Below are positions 16,003 to 24,351 of a DNA stretch of 64,000 nucleotides, in pieces. A program made the translations under genes and the position numbers. Source of the DNA: Kribbella sp. NBC_01245 (GTDB lineage Bacteria > Actinomycetota > Actinomycetes > Propionibacteriales > Kribbellaceae); the NCBI RefSeq assembly GCF_036226525.1, contig NZ_CP108487.1, positions 5,518,001 to 5,582,000 on the forward strand, given 5' to 3'. Within the stretch, counting starts at the first letter, position 1. Every line of letters begins with the position of its first letter. The notes beneath the pieces are model-generated. The model was not told the origin of the DNA. It saw only the letters and a list, made by a program, of their open reading frames with translations, and ran no database searches.

Positions 16003-16818
16003 CTAGTGAGGTACGCCGTTGAGCGCGCGGACGGTCTGGACCGCCATCTCCGGACGGTCGCTGATGATCGCGTCAACACCGATTTCATGACAATGCCGTA
16101 CGTCTTCGGGGGTATTCACCGTCCAGACGTGCACCTGGTGCCCGTGACCGTGCGCGCGGGCGACGTACTCGGGGTGCGAGACGACCAGCTCCAGGCTCGG
16201 CCCGGCATGCGAGACACCGGTCGGCAGCGAGCCGTCGCGAAACCGCAGCGGGATGCGTTCCATCAGCAGGACGGTGCGCAGGCTCGGCGCCATCGTGCGC
16301 ATCCGGCGCAACGACAGCCAGGAGAAACTCATCACCCGGGCCGGTGATTCCGAACCGAGTTTCGGATGCGCCCAGCCGAAACGGTCCAGCGTCTCGATCA
16401 GTTTGCGCTCGACCAGACCGGCATACCGGGTCGGGTGCTTGGTCTCGATCGCCAGCTCGATCGGGCGGCCGCTGTCGCGCACCATCGCGAGCAGCCGGTC
16501 CAGCGTGAGCACCCGGGACATGTCGGGGTCGGGCAGCTCGGCCTCGTCATCGAGCTCGGCCCAGGGGTGCTTCCACGAGCCCCAGTCGAACTCGTTCAGT
16601 TCGTCCAGGTTCATCGTGGAGAGCACGCCCTTGCCGTTCGACGTGCGCTCGATCCGGCGATCGTGCACGCAGACCAGGTGGCCGTCGGCCGTCAGCCGGA
16701 TGTCACATTCCAGTGCGTCCGCGCCCAACTCGACCGCTTTGCGGTACGCGGCCAGCGTGTGCTCAGGACTGATCTCACTGGCGCCTCGGTGAGCAACAAC
16801 GCTCGGGCGAATACCCAT
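16003..16818 (-). CDS. glycerophosphodiester phosphodiesterase
   Basis: This 271-residue cytosolic GDPD has VVAHRGASEISPEHTLAAY at the start (catalytic His, Arg and Glu), ALECDIRLTADGHLVCVHDRRIERTSNGKG (Glu-Asp metal ligands and second His) and HVWTVNTPEDVRHCHEIGVDAIISDRPE at the end. It hydrolyses glycerophosphodiesters to glycerol 3-phosphate and an alcohol. It has no signal peptide, so it is likely intracellular. Confidence 0.92.
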   Translation of the reverse strand: MGIRPSVVAHRGASEISPEHTLAAYRKAVELGADALECDIRLTADGHLVCVHDRRIERTSNGKGVLSTMNLDELNEFDWGSWKHPWAELDDEAELPDPDMSRVLTLDRLLAMVRDSGRPIELAIETKHPTRYAGLVERKLIETLDRFGWAHPKLGSESPARVMSFSWLSLRRMRTMAPSLRTVLLMERIPLRFRDGSLPTGVSHAGPSLELVVSHPEYVARAHGHGHQVHVWTVNTPEDVRHCHEIGVDAIISDRPEMAVQTVRALNGVPH

Positions 16819-16833
16819 GGCATAACTCTGGCA

Positions 16834-16899
16834 TGACGGCGGCCCCCAGTGCCCTCCGGCCCGATCCTCGACACGCCGGGCAAAACCTGGGGGCCGTCA
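16834..16899 (-). terminator. terminator hairpin after the sulfur operon
   Basis: TGACGG..CCCCCAG (16834-16849) pairs with CTGGGGGCCGTCA (16887-16899), with a small bulge and a GC-rich inner loop. It lies just past the stop of the monooxygenase gene and before the start of the GDPD gene on the same strand. Confidence 0.6.
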
Positions 16900-16904
16900 T
16901 AACT

Positions 16905-18236
16905 TCAGGCCGAGGCCTCCTCTAAAGCGGTCGTACGGCCGGCTGGCCGCGGGAGGCCGTAGTGGTCGCGCAAGGTCGTGCCCTCGTACGACGTCCGGAA
17001 GAGCCCGCGCCGCTGCAGGATCGGCACCACGTGATCCACAAAGGCGCTCAGCCCCGACGGCAAGACGGCAGGCATGATGTTGAACCCGTCCGCGGCGCCC
17101 GCGTCGTACCACTCCTGGATCGCGTCGGCCACCTGCTCCGGCGTACCGCTGAACGTCCGATGACCGCGTCCACCGCCGAGCCTGCCGATCAGCTGCCGCA
17201 CGGTGAGGTTCTCCCGGCGCGCAAGCGTGACGATCAGCGTGTACCGGCTCTTCGCCCCCTCGATCTCGTCCTCGTCCGGCAGATCCGCCGGCAGGGGTCG
17301 ATCCAGCGGCAGGTCCTCCGGTTTCACCCGCAGGGTCTTGGCCAGCTGCGCCCGGGCGTACTCGGGCTTGATCAGCTCATCCAGCTCCCGCTCCAACCGC
17401 AACGCCTCCGCCTCGGTGACACCGATGACCGGCACGATCCCGGGCAAGATCTTCAACCCGGCCGGATCCCGTCCCACTGCCGCCGTACGGCGCTTGAGGT
17501 CGGCGTAGAACTCCTGGGCATCCGCCAACGTCTGTTGCGCCGTGAAGACCGCCTCCGCGTACCGAGCGGCCAGCCCCTTCCCGTCCTCGGACGACCCGGC
17601 CTGCACGATCAACGGATGCCCCTGCGGCGAACGCGGCACGTTCAACGGCCCGCGGACCTGGAAATGCCTTCCCACGTGGTCGATCGGCTGGACCTTCGCG
17701 TTATCGCCCCAAACCCCCTCGGCCTTGTCGGCAAGCGTCGCGTTGTCCGCCCAGCTGTCCCACAATTTGCGGGCCACGTCGAGGAATTCGGCCGCCCGGT
17801 CGTACCGCTCGGCATGCGCGGGCTGATCCGCCAGGTTGAAGTTCTTCGCCGCCTCGGGCCCGGCCGTGGTGACGACGTTCCACCCGGCACGACCGCCGCT
17901 GACGTGGTCGACGCTCGCGAACCGCCTCGCGAGGTTATAGGGATCGTTGTACGTCGTTGAGGCCGTCGCGATCAGCCCGATATGCGTCGTCGCGGCCGCG
18001 ATCGCGGTGAGCAGGACGGTCGGCTCGAGCGATCCCGACGGACGCCTGCCGACGTCGTTCCAGAGCACCGGCGAATCCGCGAAGAAGATCGAGTCGAGTT
18101 TGCCGCGTTCGGCGATGCGGGCCAATTCGCGATAGTGCTCGATATCGGTATTCGCGACCGGATTGCTCTCGGCCAACCGCCACGAGGCCTCGTGATGCCC
18201 GGTGCTCATCAGGAATGCGTTCAAATGCAAGGTCAT
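16905..18236 (-). CDS. LLM-class flavin-dependent monooxygenase (NtaA/SnaA/DszA type)
   Basis: The 443-residue protein is a bacterial luciferase-like monooxygenase of the NtaA/DszA/SfnG branch: LNAFLMSTGHHEASWR, FFADSPVLWND, LEPTVLLTAIAAATTHIGLIATASTTYNDPYNLARRFASVDHVSGGRAGWNVVTT, and a C-terminal GTPEQVADAIQEWYDAGAADGFNI. It uses FMNH2 and O2 to cleave C-S or C-N bonds. It is the last gene of an operon with an FMN reductase and a SsuABC-like transporter, so desulfonation or another organosulfur cleavage is the likely job. Its start overlaps the ATPase stop by 4 bp. Confidence 0.9.
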   Translation of the reverse strand: MTLHLNAFLMSTGHHEASWRLAESNPVANTDIEHYRELARIAERGKLDSIFFADSPVLWNDVGRRPSGSLEPTVLLTAIAAATTHIGLIATASTTYNDPYNLARRFASVDHVSGGRAGWNVVTTAGPEAAKNFNLADQPAHAERYDRAAEFLDVARKLWDSWADNATLADKAEGVWGDNAKVQPIDHVGRHFQVRGPLNVPRSPQGHPLIVQAGSSEDGKGLAARYAEAVFTAQQTLADAQEFYADLKRRTAAVGRDPAGLKILPGIVPVIGVTEAEALRLERELDELIKPEYARAQLAKTLRVKPEDLPLDRPLPADLPDEDEIEGAKSRYTLIVTLARRENLTVRQLIGRLGGGRGHRTFSGTPEQVADAIQEWYDAGAADGFNIMPAVLPSGLSAFVDHVVPILQRRGLFRTSYEGTTLRDHYGLPRPAGRTTALEEASA

Positions 18237-18913
18237 ACCGTCACTCCCAAAGCCTCAAGCAGGCGATTGCGGTCTCCATCCGACTCCTCGGCAACGACGC
18301 GGCCTTCGTCCAGCACGATCACCCGGTCGGCGAGCGCGATCGCCTCGTCGACGTCGTGGGTGACCAGGAGGACCGCGGGCCGATGCGCCTCGCAAAGGCG
18401 GCGCAACAACACGTGCATCTTGAGCCGGGTCAACGCGTCCAGCGCGCCGAACGGCTCATCGGCCAGCAGCAATTCCGGCTCCCGGACCAACGACCTGGCC
18501 AACGCCACTCGTTGCTGTTCGCCACCAGACAACTCGTTCGGCCACGCATCCTCGCGCCCGGCCAGACCGACCTCGGCCAGGCTGTCGCGCCCACGCTGCG
18601 AGGCATCCGCGGAGCGAAGGCCGAGCGTGACGTTGCTCAGCACCCGCTCCCAAGGCAGCAACCGAGAGTCCTGGAAGACGACCGAAACGTTGCCCGGGAC
18701 ATCGATCACGCCCGTGCCCTCGACCTCGTGATCGAGCCCGGCTAATGCCCGCAGCAAAGTGGATTTGCCCGAGCCGCTCTTACCGATCAGCGCGACGAAC
18801 TCGCCCGGCGCGATGCGCAGATCAATCCCGTCCAGCACCACGCGGTCGCCGTACCGTCGTACCAGATTGCCGACCTCAACAGTCGCCGTCAGTCCGCCAG
18901 TGTGCGTCGCCAT
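18233..18913 (-). CDS. ABC transporter ATPase, SsuB/TauB type
   Basis: This is a 226-residue nucleotide-binding subunit with Walker A GKSGSGKST, Q-loop VVFQDSRLLPW, signature LSGGEQQRVALARSL, Walker B LLLADEPFGALD and H-loop VTHDVDEA. The start is ATG 18913 with GAGGAGG 8 bp before it; it overlaps the permease gene by 25 bp. The close match to nitrate/sulfonate/taurine importers fits the organosulfur operon. Confidence 0.93.
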   Translation of the reverse strand: MATHTGGLTATVEVGNLVRRYGDRVVLDGIDLRIAPGEFVALIGKSGSGKSTLLRALAGLDHEVEGTGVIDVPGNVSVVFQDSRLLPWERVLSNVTLGLRSADASQRGRDSLAEVGLAGREDAWPNELSGGEQQRVALARSLVREPELLLADEPFGALDALTRLKMHVLLRRLCEAHRPAVLLVTHDVDEAIALADRVIVLDEGRVVAEESDGDRNRLLEALGVTV

Positions 18914-19731
18914 GACAATGCCCTCCTCTGGATCAACCGGACGGTACCGTCGGACAGCAGTCCGAGAATTCCGTACAAGACCAGGCCGACGATGATCACG
19001 TCGGTCTGCCCGTACGTGCGGGCCAGTTCCATCATGTAGCCGATACCGCTGGTGGCGTTGATCTGCTCGACCACCACGAGCGACAACCAGGCGCCGGTGA
19101 CGGCAAACCTCAAGCCCAGCAGGAATCCCGGCAACGCGCCCGGCAACACGACCTTGCGGATGAACTCGGTCCGGCTCAGGCCGACCGTCTGCGCGAGTTC
19201 GACGTACCGGCTGTCGATGGCCCGCAAACCGTTGTGGGTATGGAGATAGATCGGGACGAAGACGCCGAGGGTGATCGTGGTGATCTTCATCGTTTCGCCG
19301 ATACCGAGCCAAAGGATCAGCAGCGGCAGCAACGCGAGCGCGGGAATGGCTCGCTTGATCTGGATCGGTCCATCGAGCAGCGCCTCGCCCCAACGGCTCA
19401 GCCCGGACGCCAGCGCGAGCACCGTGCCGAGGATGATGCCGAGGCCGAGACCAACGACCGCGCGCTGAGTCGAGGTGAGCAGGTTGGACTGCAACCGGCC
19501 GTCCGCGATCAGCTCACCGGTGGTGGTGACTACCGTCCACGGCGCCGACAGAATTCGCGGATCGAGCAGCCCTGTCGCGGAACCGATGGTCCACAACCCC
19601 AATAAAACAAGGGGTCCTAGAAAGCTTCCAAAGCGAATCGGCTTCCCCGGCCCGAGCCGCTTCCGCCGACGGACCGCAGGTTGGATGGCAGCCACCGGAC
19701 GTCGAACGTCGACCAACGTCGTCGCGCTCAT
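18889..19731 (-). CDS. ABC transporter permease, SsuC type
   Basis: The 280-residue protein has six hydrophobic segments and the binding-protein-dependent transport EAA loop (ELAQTVGLSRTEFIRKVVLPGALPGFLLGL), which docks on the ATPase. The N-terminus before the first helix is basic. It sits in an operon between the binding protein (4-bp overlap upstream) and the ATPase. Confidence 0.93.
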   Translation of the reverse strand: MSATTLVDVRRPVAAIQPAVRRRKRLGPGKPIRFGSFLGPLVLLGLWTIGSATGLLDPRILSAPWTVVTTTGELIADGRLQSNLLTSTQRAVVGLGLGIILGTVLALASGLSRWGEALLDGPIQIKRAIPALALLPLLILWLGIGETMKITTITLGVFVPIYLHTHNGLRAIDSRYVELAQTVGLSRTEFIRKVVLPGALPGFLLGLRFAVTGAWLSLVVVEQINATSGIGYMMELARTYGQTDVIIVGLVLYGILGLLSDGTVRLIQRRALSWRRTLAD

Positions 19732-20768
19732 TTCCCGGCCGCCTTGATCGCGTCGGCGGCGACGGTCTGGAAGCGAAGGTCGTACAAGTCGGTTGCCGGG
19801 ATCACCTTATTGCCGGTCTCAGGCGCGAGCAGTTCGATCGTCTCCTGGTGCCGTTTGATCGCGCCACTCCAGTCCGGCGTGATGTCCGGATGACCGGCAT
19901 TGTCGACGAGCCACTGGCCATCCTCGGCAGACAAGCCCTGGTCCTTCACGTAATACCCCTCGATCCACTCCTTCGGGTGCTTGTCGATCCACTCCTGGGC
20001 GACACCCCAAGCGGCGACGTACTCCCGGATCGCGGCCGCCTTGGCCGGATCCTCGAGCGAGGACTGCAGTACGTAGAGGTGGCCCGGGTCGTCGCGCAGG
20101 CCGTGCCGGATGGTGGTCGCGCCGTCCTTGCCGTATTTGCCGAGATACCGCTTGATCGAGACGCCGCCGATCGGCGCGACCTCGACCTGCTTGGCGGCCA
20201 GGGCGTTCGGGTAGATGTCACCCGTGCTCGGCAGTTCGATCAGCTTGACGTCGTCCTTGGTCAGCCCGGCCTTCTTCAGCACCTTGAGCACCAACGCGCC
20301 CTGCGCCTGACCGGGGCTGTAGGCGATCGTCTTGCCCTTCAGGTCCGCCAGCGTCTTCACGTGGACACCGGGCGCGATGCCGAGTTCGTAGATCGGGTGG
20401 TTGATCGGGTCCTGCCGGAACTTCGAGGCGACGATCTTCACCTTCAAGCCGGTCCAGGTCGCGTGGATCGGGGGGATCTCGGCCACCGAACCGACGTCCA
20501 GCGCCTTGGCCCGGAACGCCTCGGTGGTCTGCGGTCCACCGCTGAGGTTCGCGAATTCGATCTTCGCGGTGAACTTGTCGAGTTGCCCGGACAGTTGCAG
20601 CGCGACGCGAGTGGCGGGATCGCCGACGACGATCTTGGTGCCGGCCGGTACGACGCTCGGCAGCGGTGCGTCCGGCGCGAGGTTACCGGCCGCGTCCGCG
20701 TCGCTACCACAACCGGCCAGAACCGGCGTGAAGGCGAGAGCGGCAGCCAGAATTATCCTTGTACGCAA
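19728..20768 (-). CDS. sulfonate-type ABC substrate-binding lipoprotein
   Basis: The 346-residue protein has a lipoprotein signal peptide with lipobox LAGC (Cys20). The mature part is of the SsuA/NitT type: IVVGDPATRVALQLSGQLDK, EFANLSGGPQTTEAFRAKALDVGSVAEIPPIHA, LKGKTIAYSPGQAQGALVLKVLKKAG. It captures a small sulfonate or sulfate ester outside the cell and delivers it to the permease. The ligand is inferred from context only. Confidence 0.9.
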   Translation of the reverse strand: MRTRIILAAALAFTPVLAGCGSDADAAGNLAPDAPLPSVVPAGTKIVVGDPATRVALQLSGQLDKFTAKIEFANLSGGPQTTEAFRAKALDVGSVAEIPPIHATWTGLKVKIVASKFRQDPINHPIYELGIAPGVHVKTLADLKGKTIAYSPGQAQGALVLKVLKKAGLTKDDVKLIELPSTGDIYPNALAAKQVEVAPIGGVSIKRYLGKYGKDGATTIRHGLRDDPGHLYVLQSSLEDPAKAAAIREYVAAWGVAQEWIDKHPKEWIEGYYVKDQGLSAEDGQWLVDNAGHPDITPDWSGAIKRHQETIELLAPETGNKVIPATDLYDLRFQTVAADAIKAAGK

Positions 20769-20780
20769 GGGAGTTCTCCT

Positions 20781-21380
20781 TCAGGAAGGACGGTCGGTGG
20801 TGGCGTACCGGCCGTCGTGGTAGAGCAGCGGATCGTGCTCGCGCCGTTCGGTATGCGTGGCCAGCCGAGCCACGATGATGTGGTGATCGCCGACGCCGAA
20901 GCGGTGTTCGACGTGTCCCAGCAGAAAGCTCGGGGCGTCGTCCAGGGCCGGTTCGCCCGAGTCCAGCCGGGACCAGCGGGTCGGTTCGGCGAAGCGGTCG
21001 ATCCCGCTGGTGGCGAACCGCCCGGCCAGTTCGGTCTGGCCCGCGTCGAGAAAGTTGATCACCAGGCTGTTCGCGGCGTGCACGGTCGGCCAGCTCGACG
21101 CCGTTGTCGAGATCGCGAACGAGACCAGCGGGGGCAGCAGGCTCACCGAGACGAGCGAGGTGGCGGTGAATCCGACCGGCCCGTGCCCGGCGTCGGCGGT
21201 GATGACGACGACTCCGGCGGCGTGCCGGCGGAAGACGTTGCGATAGACGTCGGCGTCCACCGGGCGTTCGGTGGGTTCAGCCGGTACGACGGACAGCGCG
21301 TGCGTCGTACCGGGTGTGTGGGTGTGTTTGCGGGCTTGTTTGCGAGCGGAACGGGCGGACGTGATGGCCTGAATGGACAT
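20781..21380 (-). CDS. FMN reductase of the flavin reductase-like family
   Basis: The 199-residue protein has a basic N-terminal tail of about 45 residues, then the split-barrel flavin reductase domain: VYRNVFRRHAAGVVVITADAGHGPVGFTATSLVSVSLLPPLVSFAIS, HHIIVARLATHTE, and PLLYHDGRYA. It supplies FMNH2 to the monooxygenase encoded at the end of the operon. The start is ATG 21380, with GAGGGAG 7 bp upstream. Confidence 0.9.
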   Translation of the reverse strand: MSIQAITSARSARKQARKHTHTPGTTHALSVVPAEPTERPVDADVYRNVFRRHAAGVVVITADAGHGPVGFTATSLVSVSLLPPLVSFAISTTASSWPTVHAANSLVINFLDAGQTELAGRFATSGIDRFAEPTRWSRLDSGEPALDDAPSFLLGHVEHRFGVGDHHIIVARLATHTERREHDPLLYHDGRYATTDRPS

Positions 21381-21489
21381 GACGGATCTCCCTCGGGGTC
21401 GTCCACGGAGCGAGGTGGGCAGGGCTGATCGGCGGCGTACCCGGGCTAGGGGTGCCGCTTGGAGAAAGGCAGAGAGGTGGTGCCGGTGA

Positions 21490-21603
21490 TCAGCGACAGA
21501 GGGCGCTGGCGATCCGCATCTGGTCGATGTTGCGACGACGGGTCAGCCAGGACGTGACGAGCCGCGGCAGCACCTGGCTGCGGTCCTTGCTCGTCCCTGT
21601 CAT
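21490..21603 (-). CDS. leader peptide of the sulfur operon
   Basis: This short frame ends SWLTRRRNIDQMRIASALCR. The RRR-N/H-ID-x(2-3)-R-x-A/S-S-A-x-C pattern is typical of the short putative leader peptides found ahead of sulfur-assimilation operons in actinobacteria. The start at ATG 21603 (37 residues, GAGAGAG upstream) or an internal GTG (27 residues) are both possible. The penultimate Cys uses TGT, which is rare at this GC level. It lies 110 bp before the FMN reductase start, where cysteine-dependent attenuation would act. Confidence 0.75.
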   Translation of the reverse strand: MTGTSKDRSQVLPRLVTSWLTRRRNIDQMRIASALCR

Positions 21604-21716
21604 GTCAACGACTCTCTCATCAATGTCGACTCGATAACTAGACAATCTCGCGATCCGGGACGGCTGCTCTGCTTTTGGACTCACACGCCAGGCGTTGCGT
21701 GCGTTCTACTGACGTG

Positions 21717-22199
21717 ATGCCAACTCCGAACGCGCTGCCACCGTTCCAGGCGCTGATCGACGCGCACTGGCGGGACGTGGCGCGCCTAGCCCGCGCACTG
21801 GCCGGGCCCGTCGACGGTGACGACGTGGCCCAGCGAGCCTGGGAGAAGGCCCTCAACGCCTACCCCGGCCTCACCTCCGCGAAGAACCTGCGGAGCTGGC
21901 TGCTGACCATCACCGCCCGATGCGCGACTGACCTGCACAGATCCCGACGGCCACAGTCGCCGTTGGACGACGACTTCCCGTTGACCGTCGCCGGCCCGGA
22001 CGTGACGGACTGGCCGGACCCGGATCTCTGGAAGGCCGTCGGCGCGCTACCCGAACGGCAACGGGTGGCGGTCACGCTGAAGTACGTCGCCGATCTCGAT
22101 CACAAGGCGGTGGCCGCCGCCCTCGACACCACCCCGGCCGCGTCCCGACGACTCGTCAGCGACGCGCTCGCCACCCTTCGCAAGGAACTGGACCAATGA
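21717..22199 (+). CDS. RNA polymerase ECF-type sigma factor
   Basis: The 160-residue protein shows sigma region 2 (FQALIDAHWRDVARLARALAGPVDGDDVAQRAWEKALNAYP, SWLLTITARCATDLHR) and region 4 (ALPERQRVAVTLKYVADLDHKAVAAALDTTPAASRRLVSDALATLR). It is short and divergent, so it may act only with a partner. A GTG directly before the ATG is an alternative start. It overlaps ogt by 4 bp and probably governs the same operon. Confidence 0.87.
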   Translation: MPTPNALPPFQALIDAHWRDVARLARALAGPVDGDDVAQRAWEKALNAYPGLTSAKNLRSWLLTITARCATDLHRSRRPQSPLDDDFPLTVAGPDVTDWPDPDLWKAVGALPERQRVAVTLKYVADLDHKAVAAALDTTPAASRRLVSDALATLRKELDQ

Positions 22200-22756
22200 C
22201 CGAACTCGAGAACCGACTGCAGACAGGCCCGGCGTACGGCGCCCCGCCGGTGCTCCCCGACTCCGACGTCTCCTACGCGCTGCACGACACCCCGATCGGC
22301 ACGATGCTGCTGGCCATCGCCCATGGCCGCGTAGTGGCGAGCTCCTTCGGGGACGAGGAGACGATGACCAACCGGTTGGCCCGGTCGATCTCACCGCGCG
22401 TACTGCGCAAACCTTCAGCTGTTGACGATGTCCGCCGGCAGCTGGACGAATACCTCGCGGGACGGCGGAAGGCGTTCGACCTGGACGTCGACCTGGCGCT
22501 GGCAACCCCGTTCCAGCGGTTGGTGCTCGGCGACCTCCCGACGTACACCTCGTTCGGCCACACCACGACGTACGGCGAGCTGGCCCGCGAGCTGCACCGC
22601 CCCAAGGCCGCCCGGGCCATCGGTACGGCGCTGGGCGCGAACCCGGTCTGCGTACTGCTGCCCTGCCACCGGGTGGTCGGCGCGAGTGGCGCGCTGACCG
22701 GATACGCGGGTGGATTGGAAGCAAAAGCCTTTCTTCTGAACCTCGAACGGCAATAG
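22196..22756 (+). CDS. ogt: methylated-DNA-protein cysteine methyltransferase
   Basis: This 186-residue suicide repair enzyme removes O6-alkyl groups from guanine. It has an N-terminal ribonuclease-like part, then the DNA-binding and active-site part: TSFGHTTTYGELARELHRPKAARAIGTALGANPVCVLLPCHRVVGASGALTGYAGG, where the Cys of PCHRV is the acceptor. The start lies inside the ATGA overlap with the sigma factor gene, so the two proteins are made together. Confidence 0.93.
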   Translation: MTELENRLQTGPAYGAPPVLPDSDVSYALHDTPIGTMLLAIAHGRVVASSFGDEETMTNRLARSISPRVLRKPSAVDDVRRQLDEYLAGRRKAFDLDVDLALATPFQRLVLGDLPTYTSFGHTTTYGELARELHRPKAARAIGTALGANPVCVLLPCHRVVGASGALTGYAGGLEAKAFLLNLERQ

Positions 22757-22911
22757 ATTCAATGCTGGTCGAATTGTTTCTGCTGCGTGTTTCCGCTGAG
22801 ACGGGATTGCAACACGCCAAGTCCTGACCTGGACGTCTCGCTGGTTACGGTGAAATGGATGGCGGTGATTTCTCCGCCTTAATGTGCCGGTGCGGAATCT
22901 GGGGGTTCGCC

Positions 22912-23877
22912 ATGGGACTGAGGATCCATTTCACCTGTGAGGATGTGGCGCGGACGACGTTCGCGGCCAAACCCGATCCACTCTGGGAGCTGTTGCTCAG
23001 CCTGCACCAGTTGCAGACAGACGACGCTCCACAGGTGTTCGGGAAGTGGCGGCGACGGGTCCGGTCCGGGCTCGGTGAGCAGGAGCGCAGGCTGCTGGAG
23101 CTGGCGCCGGCGACGGGCTATTCGCCGGACTTCCTCACCCCGCCGGAGTCGGCGGATGGGCTCGGAGCCGGGCTGGACGCGCTCGCCCGAACGGATCGCG
23201 GCCGGTTGCGGACCGACCTCGAGCGGTTGGACGACACTCCGCGGTGGGCGGGCAGCCTGCTCGCCGCCGACGGGCCGAACCGGCTCGCGCGGGCGATGCG
23301 CGGCTACTTCCGGTCGTACATCCGGCCCTATTGGCCGACGATCAGCCAGGAAGTGGACCACGATCTCAATGCTCGGGCAAAGACCTTCATGACTCGCGGT
23401 CTTGGCGGTCTGAGCTCCGAGCTGAACCAGGGCATGGCGTGGAATTCGCCGGTGCTTGAGGTCGACCTCGGCCGGGCCCGATCGCAAGACCTGCACCTGG
23501 ACGGGCGTGGGCTGCGCCTGATCCCGTCGTACTTCTGCTGGCGATATCCGATCACCTTGCGGGACCCGAATCTCCAACCAGTGCTGGTATATCCGGTTCG
23601 GCACCGGCCGTTCGTGGAACCCGTTGCCGAGACCAAGGCCGCCACCGAGCAGGCACTCGGGAGTCTGCTGGGTCGAACGCGGGCAGCGGTCTTGCGGTCG
23701 ATCTCGCTCGGCGGTTGCTCGACCACCGAGCTCGCGCAACGGGTCGGAATCTCGCCCGCCTCGGCGAGTGAACACGCACGCGTGCTCAACCAAGCCGGCC
23801 TGATCAGCACGCGCCGAGTGGGCGCCGCCGTCAACCACACCATCGGCCCAACCGGCCGCGTCCTCCTCGGCGCCTAA
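22912..23877 (+). CDS. DUF5937 / ArsR-type HTH transcriptional regulator
   Basis: The 321-residue protein begins MGLRIHFTCEDVARTTFAAKPDPLWELLLSLHQLQ, typical of DUF5937. It ends with an ArsR-like winged helix (LLGRTRAAVLRSISLGGCSTTELAQRVGISPASASEHARVLNQAGLISTRR). The start is ATG 22912, preceded by TGGGGGTTCGCC; the open frame before it is unlikely. No cysteine pair for metal sensing is apparent. The target is unknown. Confidence 0.85.
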   Translation: MGLRIHFTCEDVARTTFAAKPDPLWELLLSLHQLQTDDAPQVFGKWRRRVRSGLGEQERRLLELAPATGYSPDFLTPPESADGLGAGLDALARTDRGRLRTDLERLDDTPRWAGSLLAADGPNRLARAMRGYFRSYIRPYWPTISQEVDHDLNARAKTFMTRGLGGLSSELNQGMAWNSPVLEVDLGRARSQDLHLDGRGLRLIPSYFCWRYPITLRDPNLQPVLVYPVRHRPFVEPVAETKAATEQALGSLLGRTRAAVLRSISLGGCSTTELAQRVGISPASASEHARVLNQAGLISTRRVGAAVNHTIGPTGRVLLGA

Positions 23878-23882
23878 CCACC

Positions 23883-23952
23883 TGTTTTCCTTCCGCGAGT
23901 GGTCGGAAAACATGGTGAAGACCCCCACCCATTGCGGGTGGGGGCCTTCACC
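23883..23952. terminator. double terminator between convergent genes
   Basis: A first hairpin pairs TGTTTTCC (23883-23890) with GGAAAACA (23905-23912). The second is longer: GGTGAAG-A-CCCCCACCC (23914-23930) pairs with GGGTGGGGG-C-CTTCACC (23936-23952) around ATTGC, with one mismatch. They separate the plus-strand regulator from the minus-strand secreted protein. Confidence 0.8.
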
Positions 23953-23971
23953 TCCGGCTGGGGGCCGGGGC

Positions 23972-24244
23972 TTACTTGTAGACGACCCAGAGCTCGTAGT
24001 CGTCACCGGGGAAGGCGCTGCCGTCGACGCACTTGTACTTGGTCCACTTGGTACCGGCGGCACCGGCGGCGTGGCAATCGGACTGCCAGAAGAAGTCACC
24101 GACGTACTGCCAGTTGTCGGCAGCCTGGACCGTGCCGGCCGTACCGACCGGAGCCTCGACCGCCTGCGCGGCCGGCAGCGCGAAACCACCGACGGTCAGT
24201 GCGGCACCGGCCGCGATGCTGAAGATCGTCCTGCGAATGTTCAT
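23972..24244 (-). CDS. small secreted protein
   Basis: The 90-residue protein has a clear Sec signal peptide (MNIRRTIFSIAAGAALTVGG, cleavage after about AQA at 27-29). The mature domain is about 60 residues, with two Cys (DCHAAGAAG and YKCVDG) that could form a disulfide, and many Trp/Tyr (WQYVGDFFWQSD, ELWVVYK). Short proteins of this pattern are common extracellular hypotheticals in actinobacteria. No enzyme motif is visible. Function unknown. Confidence 0.8.
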   Translation of the reverse strand: MNIRRTIFSIAAGAALTVGGFALPAAQAVEAPVGTAGTVQAADNWQYVGDFFWQSDCHAAGAAGTKWTKYKCVDGSAFPGDDYELWVVYK

Positions 24245-24351
24245 AACGCCTCCTTCTCGAGTATTTCCTTCGATGCCTCGAGAATGCTTTTTCCGGCGTA
24301 CGTCCCGCTATTGATCTTCGGCCCGGCCCGAAAGGCGCCGGTATTATTCGG

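Noticed and set aside
16819..16904. Possible riboswitch between the GDPD and monooxygenase genes
   Set aside because: The pairing arms fit a terminator at the end of the sulfur operon. No conserved riboswitch core is visible.
21381..21489. Possible SAM riboswitch ahead of the FMN reductase
   Set aside because: The conserved SAM-I, SAM-II and SAM-IV cores were looked for and not found. The leader peptide explains the region better.
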